Shown: positions 14,383 to 22,581 of the stretch, in pieces
Numbering within the stretch: the first letter of the stretch is position 1
How the letters are laid out: each line of letters starts with the position of its first letter
Source of the DNA: an uncultured Collinsella sp.
GTDB taxonomy: Bacteria; Actinomycetota; Coriobacteriia; Coriobacteriales; Coriobacteriaceae
NCBI GenBank assembly: GCA_900542965.1
Contig: UQPY01000028.1
Location: forward strand, 1-27,014
Length of the DNA stretch: 27,014 bases
Direction of reading: 5' to 3'
Notes under the pieces: generated by a model
Seen by the model: the letters and a program-made list of their open reading frames with translations, nothing else
Told to the model about the DNA's origin: nothing
The model's database searches: none
Made by a program: the position numbers and the translations under genes

Positions 14383-15672
14383 CTACTTGCGCAGCGGCTT
14401 GGGCAGCGGAATGCCGGCGGCGATAACGGCGGCGATGATCATACAGACGATGCCCTTGAGCGGGAAGCACATGAGCAGCAGGCCCACGACCATGACGGGC
14501 TGGCGCATAACGGCACCCATCGTCGATGCTGTGCAGACGGCGACGCAAAAGACCGGATCGGCACCGGTGAGGATGGCAAGGCCGTAGCCCAGGCTTACGC
14601 CCGAGAAGATAACCGGGAAGAAGTGGCCGCCGCGCCAACCAAGGTTGATGAGGGCGGGCGTCAGCATGGCCTTAACGAGACCGGTCGCGATAAGCACGCC
14701 GGCGGGAATGGTCAGATAGGTTTCCATGAGCACGTCGGCCTGCGTCTCGCCGGCAAACATGGTGAAGGGCAGAGCCGTACCGCAGATGGCGATCGCCAGA
14801 CCAGCCAGCATTGCCTTGACGACAGGGCGCTCCCCTATGGCATGGGACAGCACCTCGCTTGCATGCTCAGAGACAAAGTACAGCCAGCCGCATACGGTAC
14901 CGACCAACGCCAGCGGAATGAGCCAGGCAAGCTCCAGGTTACCCACCTGGGCGGACTCGAACCTGGGCATGCCCATGCCGCCGCCCATAAGCTGACCGAG
15001 CAGCAGGTAGGTGCCCAGGCCGCCGGCAATCGCGATGCCGTAAACCACGGTCTTTTGCGCCTTGGGCAGCCTGATGGTGATCTCGTCGGACGCAGAGCCC
15101 TCGTCGCCGTCGGCGCTACCGGCAAGCGGTGCCACAAAGCCAAAGACGGGCGCGGTAAAGAGCGCCGTCAACGCGGCCTGGGTACCCAGCAGCGTAAGCT
15201 CCCTAAACTCGGCGCCAAAGCGGCGCATGCGGTCGCCGACCCAGCTGCACAGACCCGCGATAACGCCGGTCAGGCCGGCCTCCGGTCCAATGCTGCCGCC
15301 AAACAGCAGCGGCAGCAACGCCGCGAGCGAAAGCTTGCCGAGGTTGTCGTACGGGTAGCGTCCGTCTTGTTTGACCTTGGCCATCACCTGGTTAAGGTCG
15401 TCGGTCTTGGTGCCCGTCATCTTTTCGTACAAACCGATCAGCAGGCCGCCCAGCAAGCAGACAAAAAACGGGTACGGCAGAAAGCCAAACGGGCCGCTGG
15501 CAAGCTCGGGCGAAGCGACGCCCAGCGCGTGCGGAATCTCGGTCCATAGATAGTCGATACCGTGCTCCATCGCAAAAAAGAACAGCCAGACCGCGGCGCC
15601 TGCGAATGCACCGGTCACGGCAACGCTAACTAAAAACAGCGCACGGTTTTTGGGTTTTGCAAGGTTATCCAT
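14383..15672 (-). CDS. ClC family chloride channel/transporter
   Basis: A 429-residue membrane protein of the ClC fold with about ten to twelve helices. The anion-path motifs are GGSIGPEAGLTGVIAGL (about residues 125-141), equivalent to the G(K/R)EGP region, and the late segment NLGWRGGHFFPVIFSGVSLG, equivalent to GxFxP. Both fit the prokaryotic ClC subgroup with GPEA in place of GREGP. A polar insert GSADGDEGSASDE lies in the middle. The start at ATG 15672 follows GGAGGCCCCG. It may be transcribed with the K+ channel and LOG genes upstream (126-bp gap). Whether it is a channel or an H+/anion exchanger, and the ion moved, cannot be told. Confidence 0.88.
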   Translation of the reverse strand: MDNLAKPKNRALFLVSVAVTGAFAGAAVWLFFFAMEHGIDYLWTEIPHALGVASPELASGPFGFLPYPFFVCLLGGLLIGLYEKMTGTKTDDLNQVMAKVKQDGRYPYDNLGKLSLAALLPLLFGGSIGPEAGLTGVIAGLCSWVGDRMRRFGAEFRELTLLGTQAALTALFTAPVFGFVAPLAGSADGDEGSASDEITIRLPKAQKTVVYGIAIAGGLGTYLLLGQLMGGGMGMPRFESAQVGNLELAWLIPLALVGTVCGWLYFVSEHASEVLSHAIGERPVVKAMLAGLAIAICGTALPFTMFAGETQADVLMETYLTIPAGVLIATGLVKAMLTPALINLGWRGGHFFPVIFSGVSLGYGLAILTGADPVFCVAVCTASTMGAVMRQPVMVVGLLLMCFPLKGIVCMIIAAVIAAGIPLPKPLRK

Positions 15673-15750
15673 CGGGGCCTCCCGTGGTCAAAATCGACAA
15701 GGATACGTTTTATTGTAAGACGGGCACAGCGCGGACGTGCCGACCATCCA

Positions 15751-15764
15751 CGCCGCGAACGGCG
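15751..15764 (-). other. TTCG-capped hairpin between LOG and ClC genes
   Basis: On the minus strand CGCCG-TTCG-CGGCG forms a five-pair stem with the very stable TTCG tetraloop, about 35 bp after the LOG stop and 80 bp before the ClC start. No T-run follows, so it could be a weak terminator or an RNA stability element within the transcript. Confidence 0.35.
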
Positions 15765-15798
15765 CCATTGGGTGCCGCGCGTGCGATAGGCTAACGAC

Positions 15799-16332
15799 TT
15801 AGCTGTCGATAATCGATGCGATCTCGTCCAGGTCATCGGCAAAGTAAATGCCTTGCTGGCGCTGCGGGCTCGATAGGCCCTTACTGACCATGTGCTCGAG
15901 CAGAGACTTGAGGTCGTTGTAGTAACCGTCTAAGTTGTACAGGATGCACGGCGCACTCAGATGCCCCAACGACACAGCCGACATGACCTCGGCAATCTCC
16001 TCGAGCGTGCCCGTACCGCCCGGGAAGGCGATGAACGCGTCGCCGAGCTCGATCATCTTGGCCTTACGCTCGGCCATGTCACTCGTCACGATGAGGTCGT
16101 CGATACCGTCATGTTGAAACTCGGCCTCGATAAAAAAGCTCGGTTCAACACCCGTCACGTGTCCACCCGCCTCGAGCACGCTATCGGCAAGCGCGCCCAT
16201 CAGGCCCGACTTGGAGCCGCCGTATACCAGCGCGTGGCCGTTGGAGCCAATCCACGTGCCGAGCTCTCGCACTGCAGGCAGAAACGCCGGGTCGTTGCCG
16301 ACGCTCGCGCCCAGGTACACCGTGATGTTCAT
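15799..16332 (-). CDS. LOG family nucleotide 5'-monophosphate phosphoribohydrolase
   Basis: A 177-residue protein of the LOG (Lonely Guy, TIGR00730) family, which hydrolyses N6-modified or plain AMP to free base and ribose 5-phosphate; plant members activate cytokinins. The diagnostic motif PGGTGTLEE is at residues 104-112, the other catalytic motif MAERKAKM at 86-93, and the nucleotide-binding start VYLGASVG with YGGSKSGLMGALAD. The start at ATG 16332 sits seven bases after GAGGGGG; the upstream in-frame TTG is too close to that site. It is 36 bp after the K+ channel gene on the same strand and probably cotranscribed. Its bacterial role is likely nucleotide salvage or detoxification. Confidence 0.92.
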   Translation of the reverse strand: MNITVYLGASVGNDPAFLPAVRELGTWIGSNGHALVYGGSKSGLMGALADSVLEAGGHVTGVEPSFFIEAEFQHDGIDDLIVTSDMAERKAKMIELGDAFIAFPGGTGTLEEIAEVMSAVSLGHLSAPCILYNLDGYYNDLKSLLEHMVSKGLSSPQRQQGIYFADDLDEIASIIDS

Positions 16333-16368
16333 ATGCAATCCCCCTCGTCGTGACGCGCGGCACCCGTT

Positions 16369-16794
16369 CTATCGTTGCCGGCGACGATACTCGCGCACGC
16401 GGCGCGACAGGTCAGCGAGCTCGTCACGATCGAGCTCTTCCAAATGCTCAAGATCGTCCATAAAGCGCGCCATGGTGTCCTTTTGGCGCAGCTTGATGAG
16501 CGTATTGCAGTAGTTCACCGCCACACCCGTGAGCATGGCGATGTAGAAGATGCTGATGACGCTCAGGACGACGGTAATCGCGCGGGCAACCGGCGTCTCG
16601 GCCGGAATATCGCCAAAGCCGATGGTCGAGACCGTCTCAAAGCTAAACCACAGGCCATCGCCAAACGTAAGGGTCGTGGGCTCGGACAGCCAGACAGCCG
16701 TCGAGCACAGCAGATAGAAGATAAGGAACAGGCCCGTGATGCGCGCAAAGCCAGCCTGGCGCAAAACATCGGCAAGCGTCCTCAACTTGTTCAT
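16369..16794 (-). CDS. two-helix potassium channel family protein
   Basis: A 141-residue ion channel subunit with the minimal pore fold: helix 1 (about 17-37, RITGLFLIFYLLCSTAVWL), a pore helix and selectivity filter TIGFGD (57-62), then helix 2 (about 71-93, RAITVVLSVISIFYIAMLTG). A charged cytoplasmic tail (100-141) is predicted to be a coiled coil, with ending RRVREYRRRQR. There is no RCK (TrkA-N) domain, so nucleotide gating is not expected. The start at ATG 16794 follows AAAAGGGG; in-frame starts at 16821 and 16854 lack ribosome sites, and the latter lies in a repeat. A tetrameric K+ channel is expected. It heads an apparent channel-LOG transcript. Confidence 0.88.
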   Translation of the reverse strand: MNKLRTLADVLRQAGFARITGLFLIFYLLCSTAVWLSEPTTLTFGDGLWFSFETVSTIGFGDIPAETPVARAITVVLSVISIFYIAMLTGVAVNYCNTLIKLRQKDTMARFMDDLEHLEELDRDELADLSRRVREYRRRQR

Positions 16795-16847
16795 CGCGAC
16801 CCCTTTTCCCAGACGCCCCATCACATTCGCTCGGTATTGTCCCACAA

Positions 16848-16905
16848 CCGGCACTTGGGGACATTCCTTTTGTGCCGGCAGAAAGGGACTGTCCCCAACT
16901 GCCGG
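16848..16905 (-). repeat. double TGCCGG/GGGAC hairpin repeat, copy C
   Basis: Two overlapping stems share a central CCGGCA. CCGGCAC (16848-16854) pairs with GTGCCGG (16872-16878), and CCGGCAG (16875-16881) pairs with CTGCCGG (16899-16905). The loops are TTGGGGACATTCCTTTT and AAAGGGACTGTCCCCAA. It is in inverse orientation to copy B at 3586-3635 and lies in the divergent gap between the channel gene and the first hybrid kinase. Confidence 0.75.
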
Positions 16906-16992
16906 GCGGGACCGTTTAGCGGTGCAGCTGCCGACTGGGCAGGCTGAGCTGGTATCCTTATGCGGTAATGTCTCGATTCGTTAGGATTGCAT

Positions 16993-19797
16993 GTGAGAGC
17001 TTCCGCTGTCCTTCGTTCAGTTATATATCGCGCCCTGGCCATTGTGCTTGCCGCGCTTGCCGTGCTGAGTTCTATCGCGCCTGCCCAGGCTTTTGCCGAT
17101 GACTCTAGTCAGCCAGTCAAAACGGTCCGCGTTGGTTGGCTCGTCAACAATGAGGGCTTCCAGGACGGCACCCCCGGCGAGCGTCTCTCGGGATGGGGTT
17201 ACGAGCACCTCCAGACCCTCTCGTACTACACACCCGGCTGGCAGTACGAATACGTCTCCGGCACCTTCACCGAGCTTATGGAGAAGCTCGAAGCCGGCGA
17301 GATTGACCTCATGCCAAACATCTCCTACTCCGAAGAACGCGCCCAAAAACTGCTCTTCTCGTCGAACCCCGAGGGCACCGAACGCTACTACATCTACGCT
17401 AGGCCCGACCGTGACGACCTCGCAAAGGGTGACCCTCAAGCACTCCAGGGTCTCACTATCGGTTTCAACCCCGGCGTCATGCAAACCATCGTTGGCCAGC
17501 AATGGCTCGCCAACGAGGGCATTACCTGTACCTATAAGGAAATCAGCAGTAACGGCGACCTTTTCGATGCGCTGGCAAACGGCGAGGTCGACGCCATCAT
17601 CATGAACGACACGACCTCGTCGCCCAACGCCTCCCCCATGTTCTACATTGGTTCGAGCGACTACTACTTTGCCGTTCCCAAAAGCCGCCCCGACCTGATG
17701 AACGACATCAATGCTGCCATGACGGCAATCGCTCGCGTCAACCCACGCTATAACGACGAAGTCAAATCTAGCTACTCGACCCAAAACAGCGGTTCATCAT
17801 CGCTCAACGGCCCCGAATGTTCTTGGCTCAAAGCAAACAACAACACCATCACGCTCGGCTACATTACGGGCAAACTCCCCTACTGCAACGAGGACGAAGA
17901 CGGCGAAATGGAAGGATCGCTCGCATCGCTTGCGACGACGCTACACGATAAATTTGGCATTACGGTCAAAACCGTCGCCTTTGATAGCTACAAGATGATG
18001 TCAAAGGCTCTGTCAAAGGGAAGTATAGACGTTGCGCTGCCGGTATACCGAGATTACTGGTTTGCCGAGCAAACAGGCGTTGTGCAGTCGATATCGTTGG
18101 GGACCATATCCCTCACCGCCATCCACACCGGCAGCAACCTGAACAAAGACCTTCAGAACATCGCCTGTACCAAATCATCGTTTGTCAACAAAAATGCACT
18201 TGAAAGTCTGTTCCCCACAGCGACCGTAACCGAATACCAATCCGACGATGAAGCGTTCGATGCCCTCAGGAAGGGAACGGCGCACTGCATCGTCGCTCCC
18301 AGTTCACGCGTAAAAACCATCGGTGACCGTTACGATCTCGAGGACTGCGAGACGACCGAGCTCCCTGACACCTGTGAGCTCTCGTGCTGGATTTCGCGCG
18401 GAAAACCCGAGCTGTTGGGAATCATCAACAAGGGCATCATCAATGCCGGAGAATCGCTCTCCGCAAGCAATTTCTCCTCCACGTCGTACACGGCCCAGGA
18501 ATCCAACACGCTTCAATTCCTTTATCGCAACCGCACCGCCATTGCAGCTACCCTCATCGGTATGTTGTCGGTCGGCGTCGTCCTGCTCATCTGGGCGCTC
18601 GTGCGCGCTCGAACCGAGCGCAAAAAAGCCGATGCTGCCAACGCCGCTAAGACGGCATTCCTCACGCGCATGAGCCACGACATCCGCACGCCGCTCAACG
18701 GCATCCTGGGCCTTATCGAGATCGAGGAATTGAAGGAAGGCGATATGCAAGTCGCCCGCGAGAGCCGTGCCAAGGCGCGCGTTGCCGCCAATCACCTGCT
18801 CTCGCTGATCAACGACATCCTCGAGATGGGAAAAATCGAAGACCGCAAGCTAACACTGGAACATGCGCCTTTTAACCTCAAAGAGCTCTGTGACGATACG
18901 CTGGTGCTGTGCAAGCTCCGCGCGTCCAGTAATGGCATCACAATGCAGGACAATAGTCTGCCGTACGCCACGGGGCCATACATGATCGGCAGTCCCACCC
19001 ATATCCGACAGATCATGATCAACCTGTTAGACAACAGCATTAAGTACAACAAGCACGGCGGCTCCGTCACCTTTAGTTCAAAGACCAAGCCACTCGATAA
19101 CGAGCGCGCGCTCTTTTGCTTTAGCGTTTCGGATACCGGCATTGGCATGGCTCCCGAGTTTTTAAAGCATATCTATGAGCCGTTTGCCCAAGAAGGTGAC
19201 GATGCGCGCAGCAAGTTCCAAGGAACCGGCATGGGCATGCCAATCGTCAAGTCGCTTATTGAACTGATGGGCGGCACCATCGAAGTCAGCAGCGAACTCC
19301 ATGTGGGCACCACGTTCTACGTGGAAATTCCGCTCGATATCGACAAGAACCCCCGGGCGCGGGCGAATACGGTCGAGAGGGCGCTCGACTGCTCGCTCGC
19401 CGACATGAACGTGCTGCTCGCCGAAGACAACGAATTGAATGCCGAGATTGCCCAGGCGCTGCTAGAATCCGAGGGCGTCGTGGTCACCCGCGCCGTCAAC
19501 GGCAACGAAGTCGTCGATCTGTACCTGTCTCATCCCGCCGGCAGCTTCGATGCGATCCTGATGGACATTATGATGCCGGACATGGACGGTTACGAGGCAA
19601 CCCGCGCGATTCGCCTGAGCGAGAAGGTCGATGCAGCCGATATCCCCATCATCGCGCTCACCGCCAATGCCTTTGCCGAGGACGCCAAGGCGGCACACGA
19701 CGCCGGCATGAACGCCCATCTGTCCAAACCGCTCGACTTTAACAAGCTCAAAAACATACTCGCCCGCATCAAGAAATACGGATCCGTTTCGCTATAG
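16993..19797 (+). CDS. hybrid histidine kinase with two extracytoplasmic solute-binding domains
   Basis: A 934-residue membrane sensor of BvgS-like design. A signal peptide (1-33, ending PAQA) is followed by two SBP_bac_3-type domains (about 42-275 and 280-508; the first opens VRVGWLVNNEGF, the second ITLGYITGKLPY). One transmembrane helix (about 516-540) precedes a HisKA domain with phosphorylated His562 in MSHDIRTPLNG, a HATPase domain (NLLDNSIKYN with Asn681, DTGIGM, GTGMGMPIV), and a C-terminal receiver with phospho-acceptor Asp858 in LMDIMMPDMDG. No HPt domain is present. The start is GTG 16993 behind AGGA; an in-frame TTG at 16987 is less likely. Ligands are probably amino acids or similar small molecules. 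The output partner is not in the window. Confidence 0.93.
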   Translation: MRASAVLRSVIYRALAIVLAALAVLSSIAPAQAFADDSSQPVKTVRVGWLVNNEGFQDGTPGERLSGWGYEHLQTLSYYTPGWQYEYVSGTFTELMEKLEAGEIDLMPNISYSEERAQKLLFSSNPEGTERYYIYARPDRDDLAKGDPQALQGLTIGFNPGVMQTIVGQQWLANEGITCTYKEISSNGDLFDALANGEVDAIIMNDTTSSPNASPMFYIGSSDYYFAVPKSRPDLMNDINAAMTAIARVNPRYNDEVKSSYSTQNSGSSSLNGPECSWLKANNNTITLGYITGKLPYCNEDEDGEMEGSLASLATTLHDKFGITVKTVAFDSYKMMSKALSKGSIDVALPVYRDYWFAEQTGVVQSISLGTISLTAIHTGSNLNKDLQNIACTKSSFVNKNALESLFPTATVTEYQSDDEAFDALRKGTAHCIVAPSSRVKTIGDRYDLEDCETTELPDTCELSCWISRGKPELLGIINKGIINAGESLSASNFSSTSYTAQESNTLQFLYRNRTAIAATLIGMLSVGVVLLIWALVRARTERKKADAANAAKTAFLTRMSHDIRTPLNGILGLIEIEELKEGDMQVARESRAKARVAANHLLSLINDILEMGKIEDRKLTLEHAPFNLKELCDDTLVLCKLRASSNGITMQDNSLPYATGPYMIGSPTHIRQIMINLLDNSIKYNKHGGSVTFSSKTKPLDNERALFCFSVSDTGIGMAPEFLKHIYEPFAQEGDDARSKFQGTGMGMPIVKSLIELMGGTIEVSSELHVGTTFYVEIPLDIDKNPRARANTVERALDCSLADMNVLLAEDNELNAEIAQALLESEGVVVTRAVNGNEVVDLYLSHPAGSFDAILMDIMMPDMDGYEATRAIRLSEKVDAADIPIIALTANAFAEDAKAAHDAGMNAHLSKPLDFNKLKNILARIKKYGSVSL

Positions 19798-19839
19798 TTT
19801 GTGCTCAACCACCATGCACGGCCAGAAAGGAAACCAACG

Positions 19840-20319
19840 ATGTTTAGGCCCTTACGTCGAAAGAAACGCGCCATCACCGACGAGGAAGCGCGCGAGTTGC
19901 TCGCCTCCTGCAAGCGCGGCGTCTTTGCCGTCAACGGCGACGATGGCTACCCGTACGCCATTCCCGTCAACTACTTCTTCGACGCCGAGCACGACAAGAT
20001 TTATTTCCATGGCGCCAAAGCCGGCCACAAGGTCGACGCACTCAAGCGCGATGACAAGATCTGCTTTACCGTTTACGGCAACGAGTGGTACAAGGACGAT
20101 GACTGGGCTCCCTACGTTATGAGTACCGTGGTCTTTGGCCGTTGTCGCCTGGTAGATGACACCCCTGCATTTATCGAAGACAAAGTCCGCCAGCTCGCGC
20201 TTAAGTACTACCCTTCCGCCGAAGAAGTCGAGGAGGAAATCGCCAAAGACATCAAGGGCGTCCAACTCTACGAGATTACGATTGAGCATCTCTGCGGTAA
20301 GCAGATCCAGGAAAAGTAA
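19840..20319 (+). CDS. pyridoxamine 5'-phosphate oxidase family flavoprotein
   Basis: A 159-residue split-barrel protein of the PNPOx-like/NimA group, which bind FMN (or haem) and include nitroimidazole reductases. Matching parts are ELLASCKRGVFAVNGDDGYP, YAIPVNYFFDAEHDKIYFHG, AKAGHKVDALKRDDKICFTV and a later STVVFGRCRLVDD strand. The mid-sequence AKAGHK, typical of the NimA subgroup, supports flavin-dependent reduction, but the substrate is unknown. The start at ATG 19840 follows AGAAAGGAAACC; an in-frame GTG at 19801 lies upstream of that site. It lies 42 bp after the first hybrid kinase on the same strand, so it may share its transcript, and it ends at the strong terminator at 20347-20386. 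Confidence 0.88.
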   Translation: MFRPLRRKKRAITDEEARELLASCKRGVFAVNGDDGYPYAIPVNYFFDAEHDKIYFHGAKAGHKVDALKRDDKICFTVYGNEWYKDDDWAPYVMSTVVFGRCRLVDDTPAFIEDKVRQLALKYYPSAEEVEEEIAKDIKGVQLYEITIEHLCGKQIQEK

Positions 20320-20346
20320 GCCCCTCAGCAAGCCTCATCAATAGCA

Positions 20347-20386
20347 ATATGGCCCGGTTCCAACCCACCTTGGAACCGGGCCATAT
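20347..20386. terminator. perfect 17-bp bidirectional terminator stem
   Basis: The arms at 20347-20363 and 20370-20386 are perfectly complementary over 17 bp (ATATGGCCCGG...TTCCAA), with a CCCACC loop. It separates the convergent flavoprotein and second hybrid kinase genes and lies two bases from the kinase stop codon. It has no long T-run, but its stem is strong. Confidence 0.85.
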
Positions 20387-20388
20387 GC

Positions 20389-22581
20389 TTATGAAGCGTC
20401 GGCGGCTATGTGCGCAAGCGCCTCAACGAGCTCCTGCGAACTCACTGGTTTACTCAGGTGCGCGTTCATGCCCGCCTCACGCGAAAGCCTGCGATCGTCG
20501 GCAAAGGCGTTGGCGCTCACGGCGATGATCGGCGTGGTCGCGGCATCATCGCGATCGAGTGCCCGAATCCGACGCGTGGCCTCAAGGCCATCGATACCGG
20601 GCATCATGATGTCCATCAACACCACGTCGTACTCGTGAGGCGCGCTCGCGGCAAACATCTCGACGGCAGACTCACCATCCTTAGCATGCGTCACGACGGC
20701 ACCGGCACGGGCGAGCGTAAACTGTGCAATCTCGGCATTCAGGTCGTTATCCTCTACGAGCAAAACACGCAAGCCCTGGAGCGCATCGCCGTCGCCCGCG
20801 TCCACGCGCACAGCCTGAGGAATCTCGGAGCGCTTGCACTTCTCAAACGGCAGACGGATGGTAAACGTCGTCCCCTGCCCCAAGACGCTCGTAAAACTCA
20901 TGGTTCCGCCCATAAGCTCGACCAACTGTTTAGCAATAGGCGCACCCAGGCCAGTTCCCGATGAAGCGCCTTCCACCTGCTGCTCCTCGCGACAAAACGG
21001 CTCGTAGAGGTGCTGTTGGAACTCCTCGCTCATGCCAATACCGTTATCGGCGATCGTGTATTCATAGACAGGAACGCCATCCGCTGGCTCCACCTCGCGG
21101 CACACCAGGCGAACATAGCCGCCCCGGCGGTTGTACTTGACGGCATTGCCGGCAATATTGAGCAACAAGCGCTTGAGGTGCGTCACGCTCACCCGCGCAT
21201 AGGGATGATTAAGCGTCTGCTGATCGCAGATAATTGTCACCAGGCGCTCCTCGGCCTGGCGCTCCAGAATATCGCGCACCTCGTGGTTGAGGGTCACCAA
21301 ATTTGTGGGAACAAGCTCCAGGTCGACCTGCCCGCTCTCCAGGCGACTCATATCCAGGGCCTCATTCGCAAGGTCGAGCAGCAGTCCCGATGCCGTCCAG
21401 ATCTTTGAGCGGCACTCGGTCTGCTTTTGCAGATCGTCCGCATTGGCATCGCCGACCTCAACCATACCGCGAATGCCGTTGATGGGCGTGCGCAGATCGT
21501 GGCTCATGCGACGCAGGAACTCCGTCTTTGCCGAGTTGGCAGACGAGGCCTCACGCGCCGCCTTTGCCAGCTTGTCGCCATAGTCGCGCTCCTGCTGCAG
21601 CAAGTCCGTCAAACGTCGACGATCAGCGCGGCGGCGCGCCATCACAACAACGGCTATAACACCGCTGTAGAGCACCAGCACGCCGGCAGCAACAACCGCG
21701 ACGACCTCAAAGTAGCGCTGCGCCGAGGCATAGGTGTACACGTAGAATTTTTGCGCTTTGCCGTATGTGCCCAAATACCACTCGCCGTTGACGTTGACCA
21801 GCCGGACTTTGCCGGGCAGGCATCGATCCTTAATTTCGTCGACAATGATGGCGTCCGTCGCAGGCAGGTCGAACACGCCCAAGATGGTGGGTTCAACGGC
21901 GTTGGTCGCAACGACCTTGCCATCGTTTTCGATCACGATATTGCCGCTATCGATGGTTTCATAACCATCGAGCAGACTCTGCAGTTTGAGCGTATTGCTT
22001 GCAACCGCCTTCGCGCTCTGATGCCTTACCGCGATAACGATGCCCTCGCCATCCTGCCGGGTCACGCAACCAATGTCTGCAACCGAATCATCCGCAAGCG
22101 TAATACGATCGGTATAGGACTTAAGCGGAGAGGTTGCCACCTCCAACACGGGCGCTTCTTTGAGATACGTAGCAAGCGACTCGTAGCCCACGCCATCCGT
22201 CGAGGACTCGGACACCAAATTGCCCGATGCGTCCGTCACGATCAGTGCGCTCACGTTGAACTGGTCAGCATATTGCTCCAGCGCGGCATTATCCGCCGAA
22301 CCGTCGCGCTCCATATCGCGCGCCACCTCTCCGGCGATCTCCATAACGCGAATCAGGTTTTTGGTCGTATAAGCGCTGTTGAACGCATCGTAGGAAAGGC
22401 TCTGCGTCGCCACGTAGTCGACAACGTCGGCAAAGCGCTGCTCGGCCTGGGCTGTCGTGTACCCGTAGCTCATCATGCCGGCGACAACCGAGAGCGCTAT
22501 ACCCACCAGGGCGGCAAGGAGCCATACCCAGGTCGAATGATTGCCCCGCTCCTGAGCGGTGTAGTCGGGCGCATCGATCAC
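20389..22581 (-). CDS. hybrid histidine kinase
   Basis: A 730-residue membrane sensor kinase. Helix 1 (about 17-40) and helix 2 (about 291-315) flank a 250-residue extracytoplasmic domain of double-Cache character (FNVSALIVTDASGNLVSES, then GNIVIENDGKVVATN). HisKA follows with His361 in MSHDLRTPING, then HATPase (NIAGNAVKYN with Asn479, DNGIGM, GTGLGAPIA) and a receiver with phospho-acceptor Asp657 and Lys711. There is no HPt or DNA-binding domain. The start is GTG 22581 with GGAGGG six bases upstream. Its GTGA overlaps the stop of the solute-binding lipoprotein gene, implying coupled translation and a joint sensing unit. Kinase and receiver are paralogous to those of the 16993 kinase. Confidence 0.93.
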   Translation of the reverse strand: MIDAPDYTAQERGNHSTWVWLLAALVGIALSVVAGMMSYGYTTAQAEQRFADVVDYVATQSLSYDAFNSAYTTKNLIRVMEIAGEVARDMERDGSADNAALEQYADQFNVSALIVTDASGNLVSESSTDGVGYESLATYLKEAPVLEVATSPLKSYTDRITLADDSVADIGCVTRQDGEGIVIAVRHQSAKAVASNTLKLQSLLDGYETIDSGNIVIENDGKVVATNAVEPTILGVFDLPATDAIIVDEIKDRCLPGKVRLVNVNGEWYLGTYGKAQKFYVYTYASAQRYFEVVAVVAAGVLVLYSGVIAVVVMARRRADRRRLTDLLQQERDYGDKLAKAAREASSANSAKTEFLRRMSHDLRTPINGIRGMVEVGDANADDLQKQTECRSKIWTASGLLLDLANEALDMSRLESGQVDLELVPTNLVTLNHEVRDILERQAEERLVTIICDQQTLNHPYARVSVTHLKRLLLNIAGNAVKYNRRGGYVRLVCREVEPADGVPVYEYTIADNGIGMSEEFQQHLYEPFCREEQQVEGASSGTGLGAPIAKQLVELMGGTMSFTSVLGQGTTFTIRLPFEKCKRSEIPQAVRVDAGDGDALQGLRVLLVEDNDLNAEIAQFTLARAGAVVTHAKDGESAVEMFAASAPHEYDVVLMDIMMPGIDGLEATRRIRALDRDDAATTPIIAVSANAFADDRRLSREAGMNAHLSKPVSSQELVEALAHIAADAS

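Noticed and set aside
16821..16854. Upstream starts of the K+ channel gene inside or near the hairpin repeat
   Set aside because: ATG 16821 and GTG 16854 lack ribosome sites, while ATG 16794 has AAAAGGGG at a good distance and gives a normal pore-domain length.
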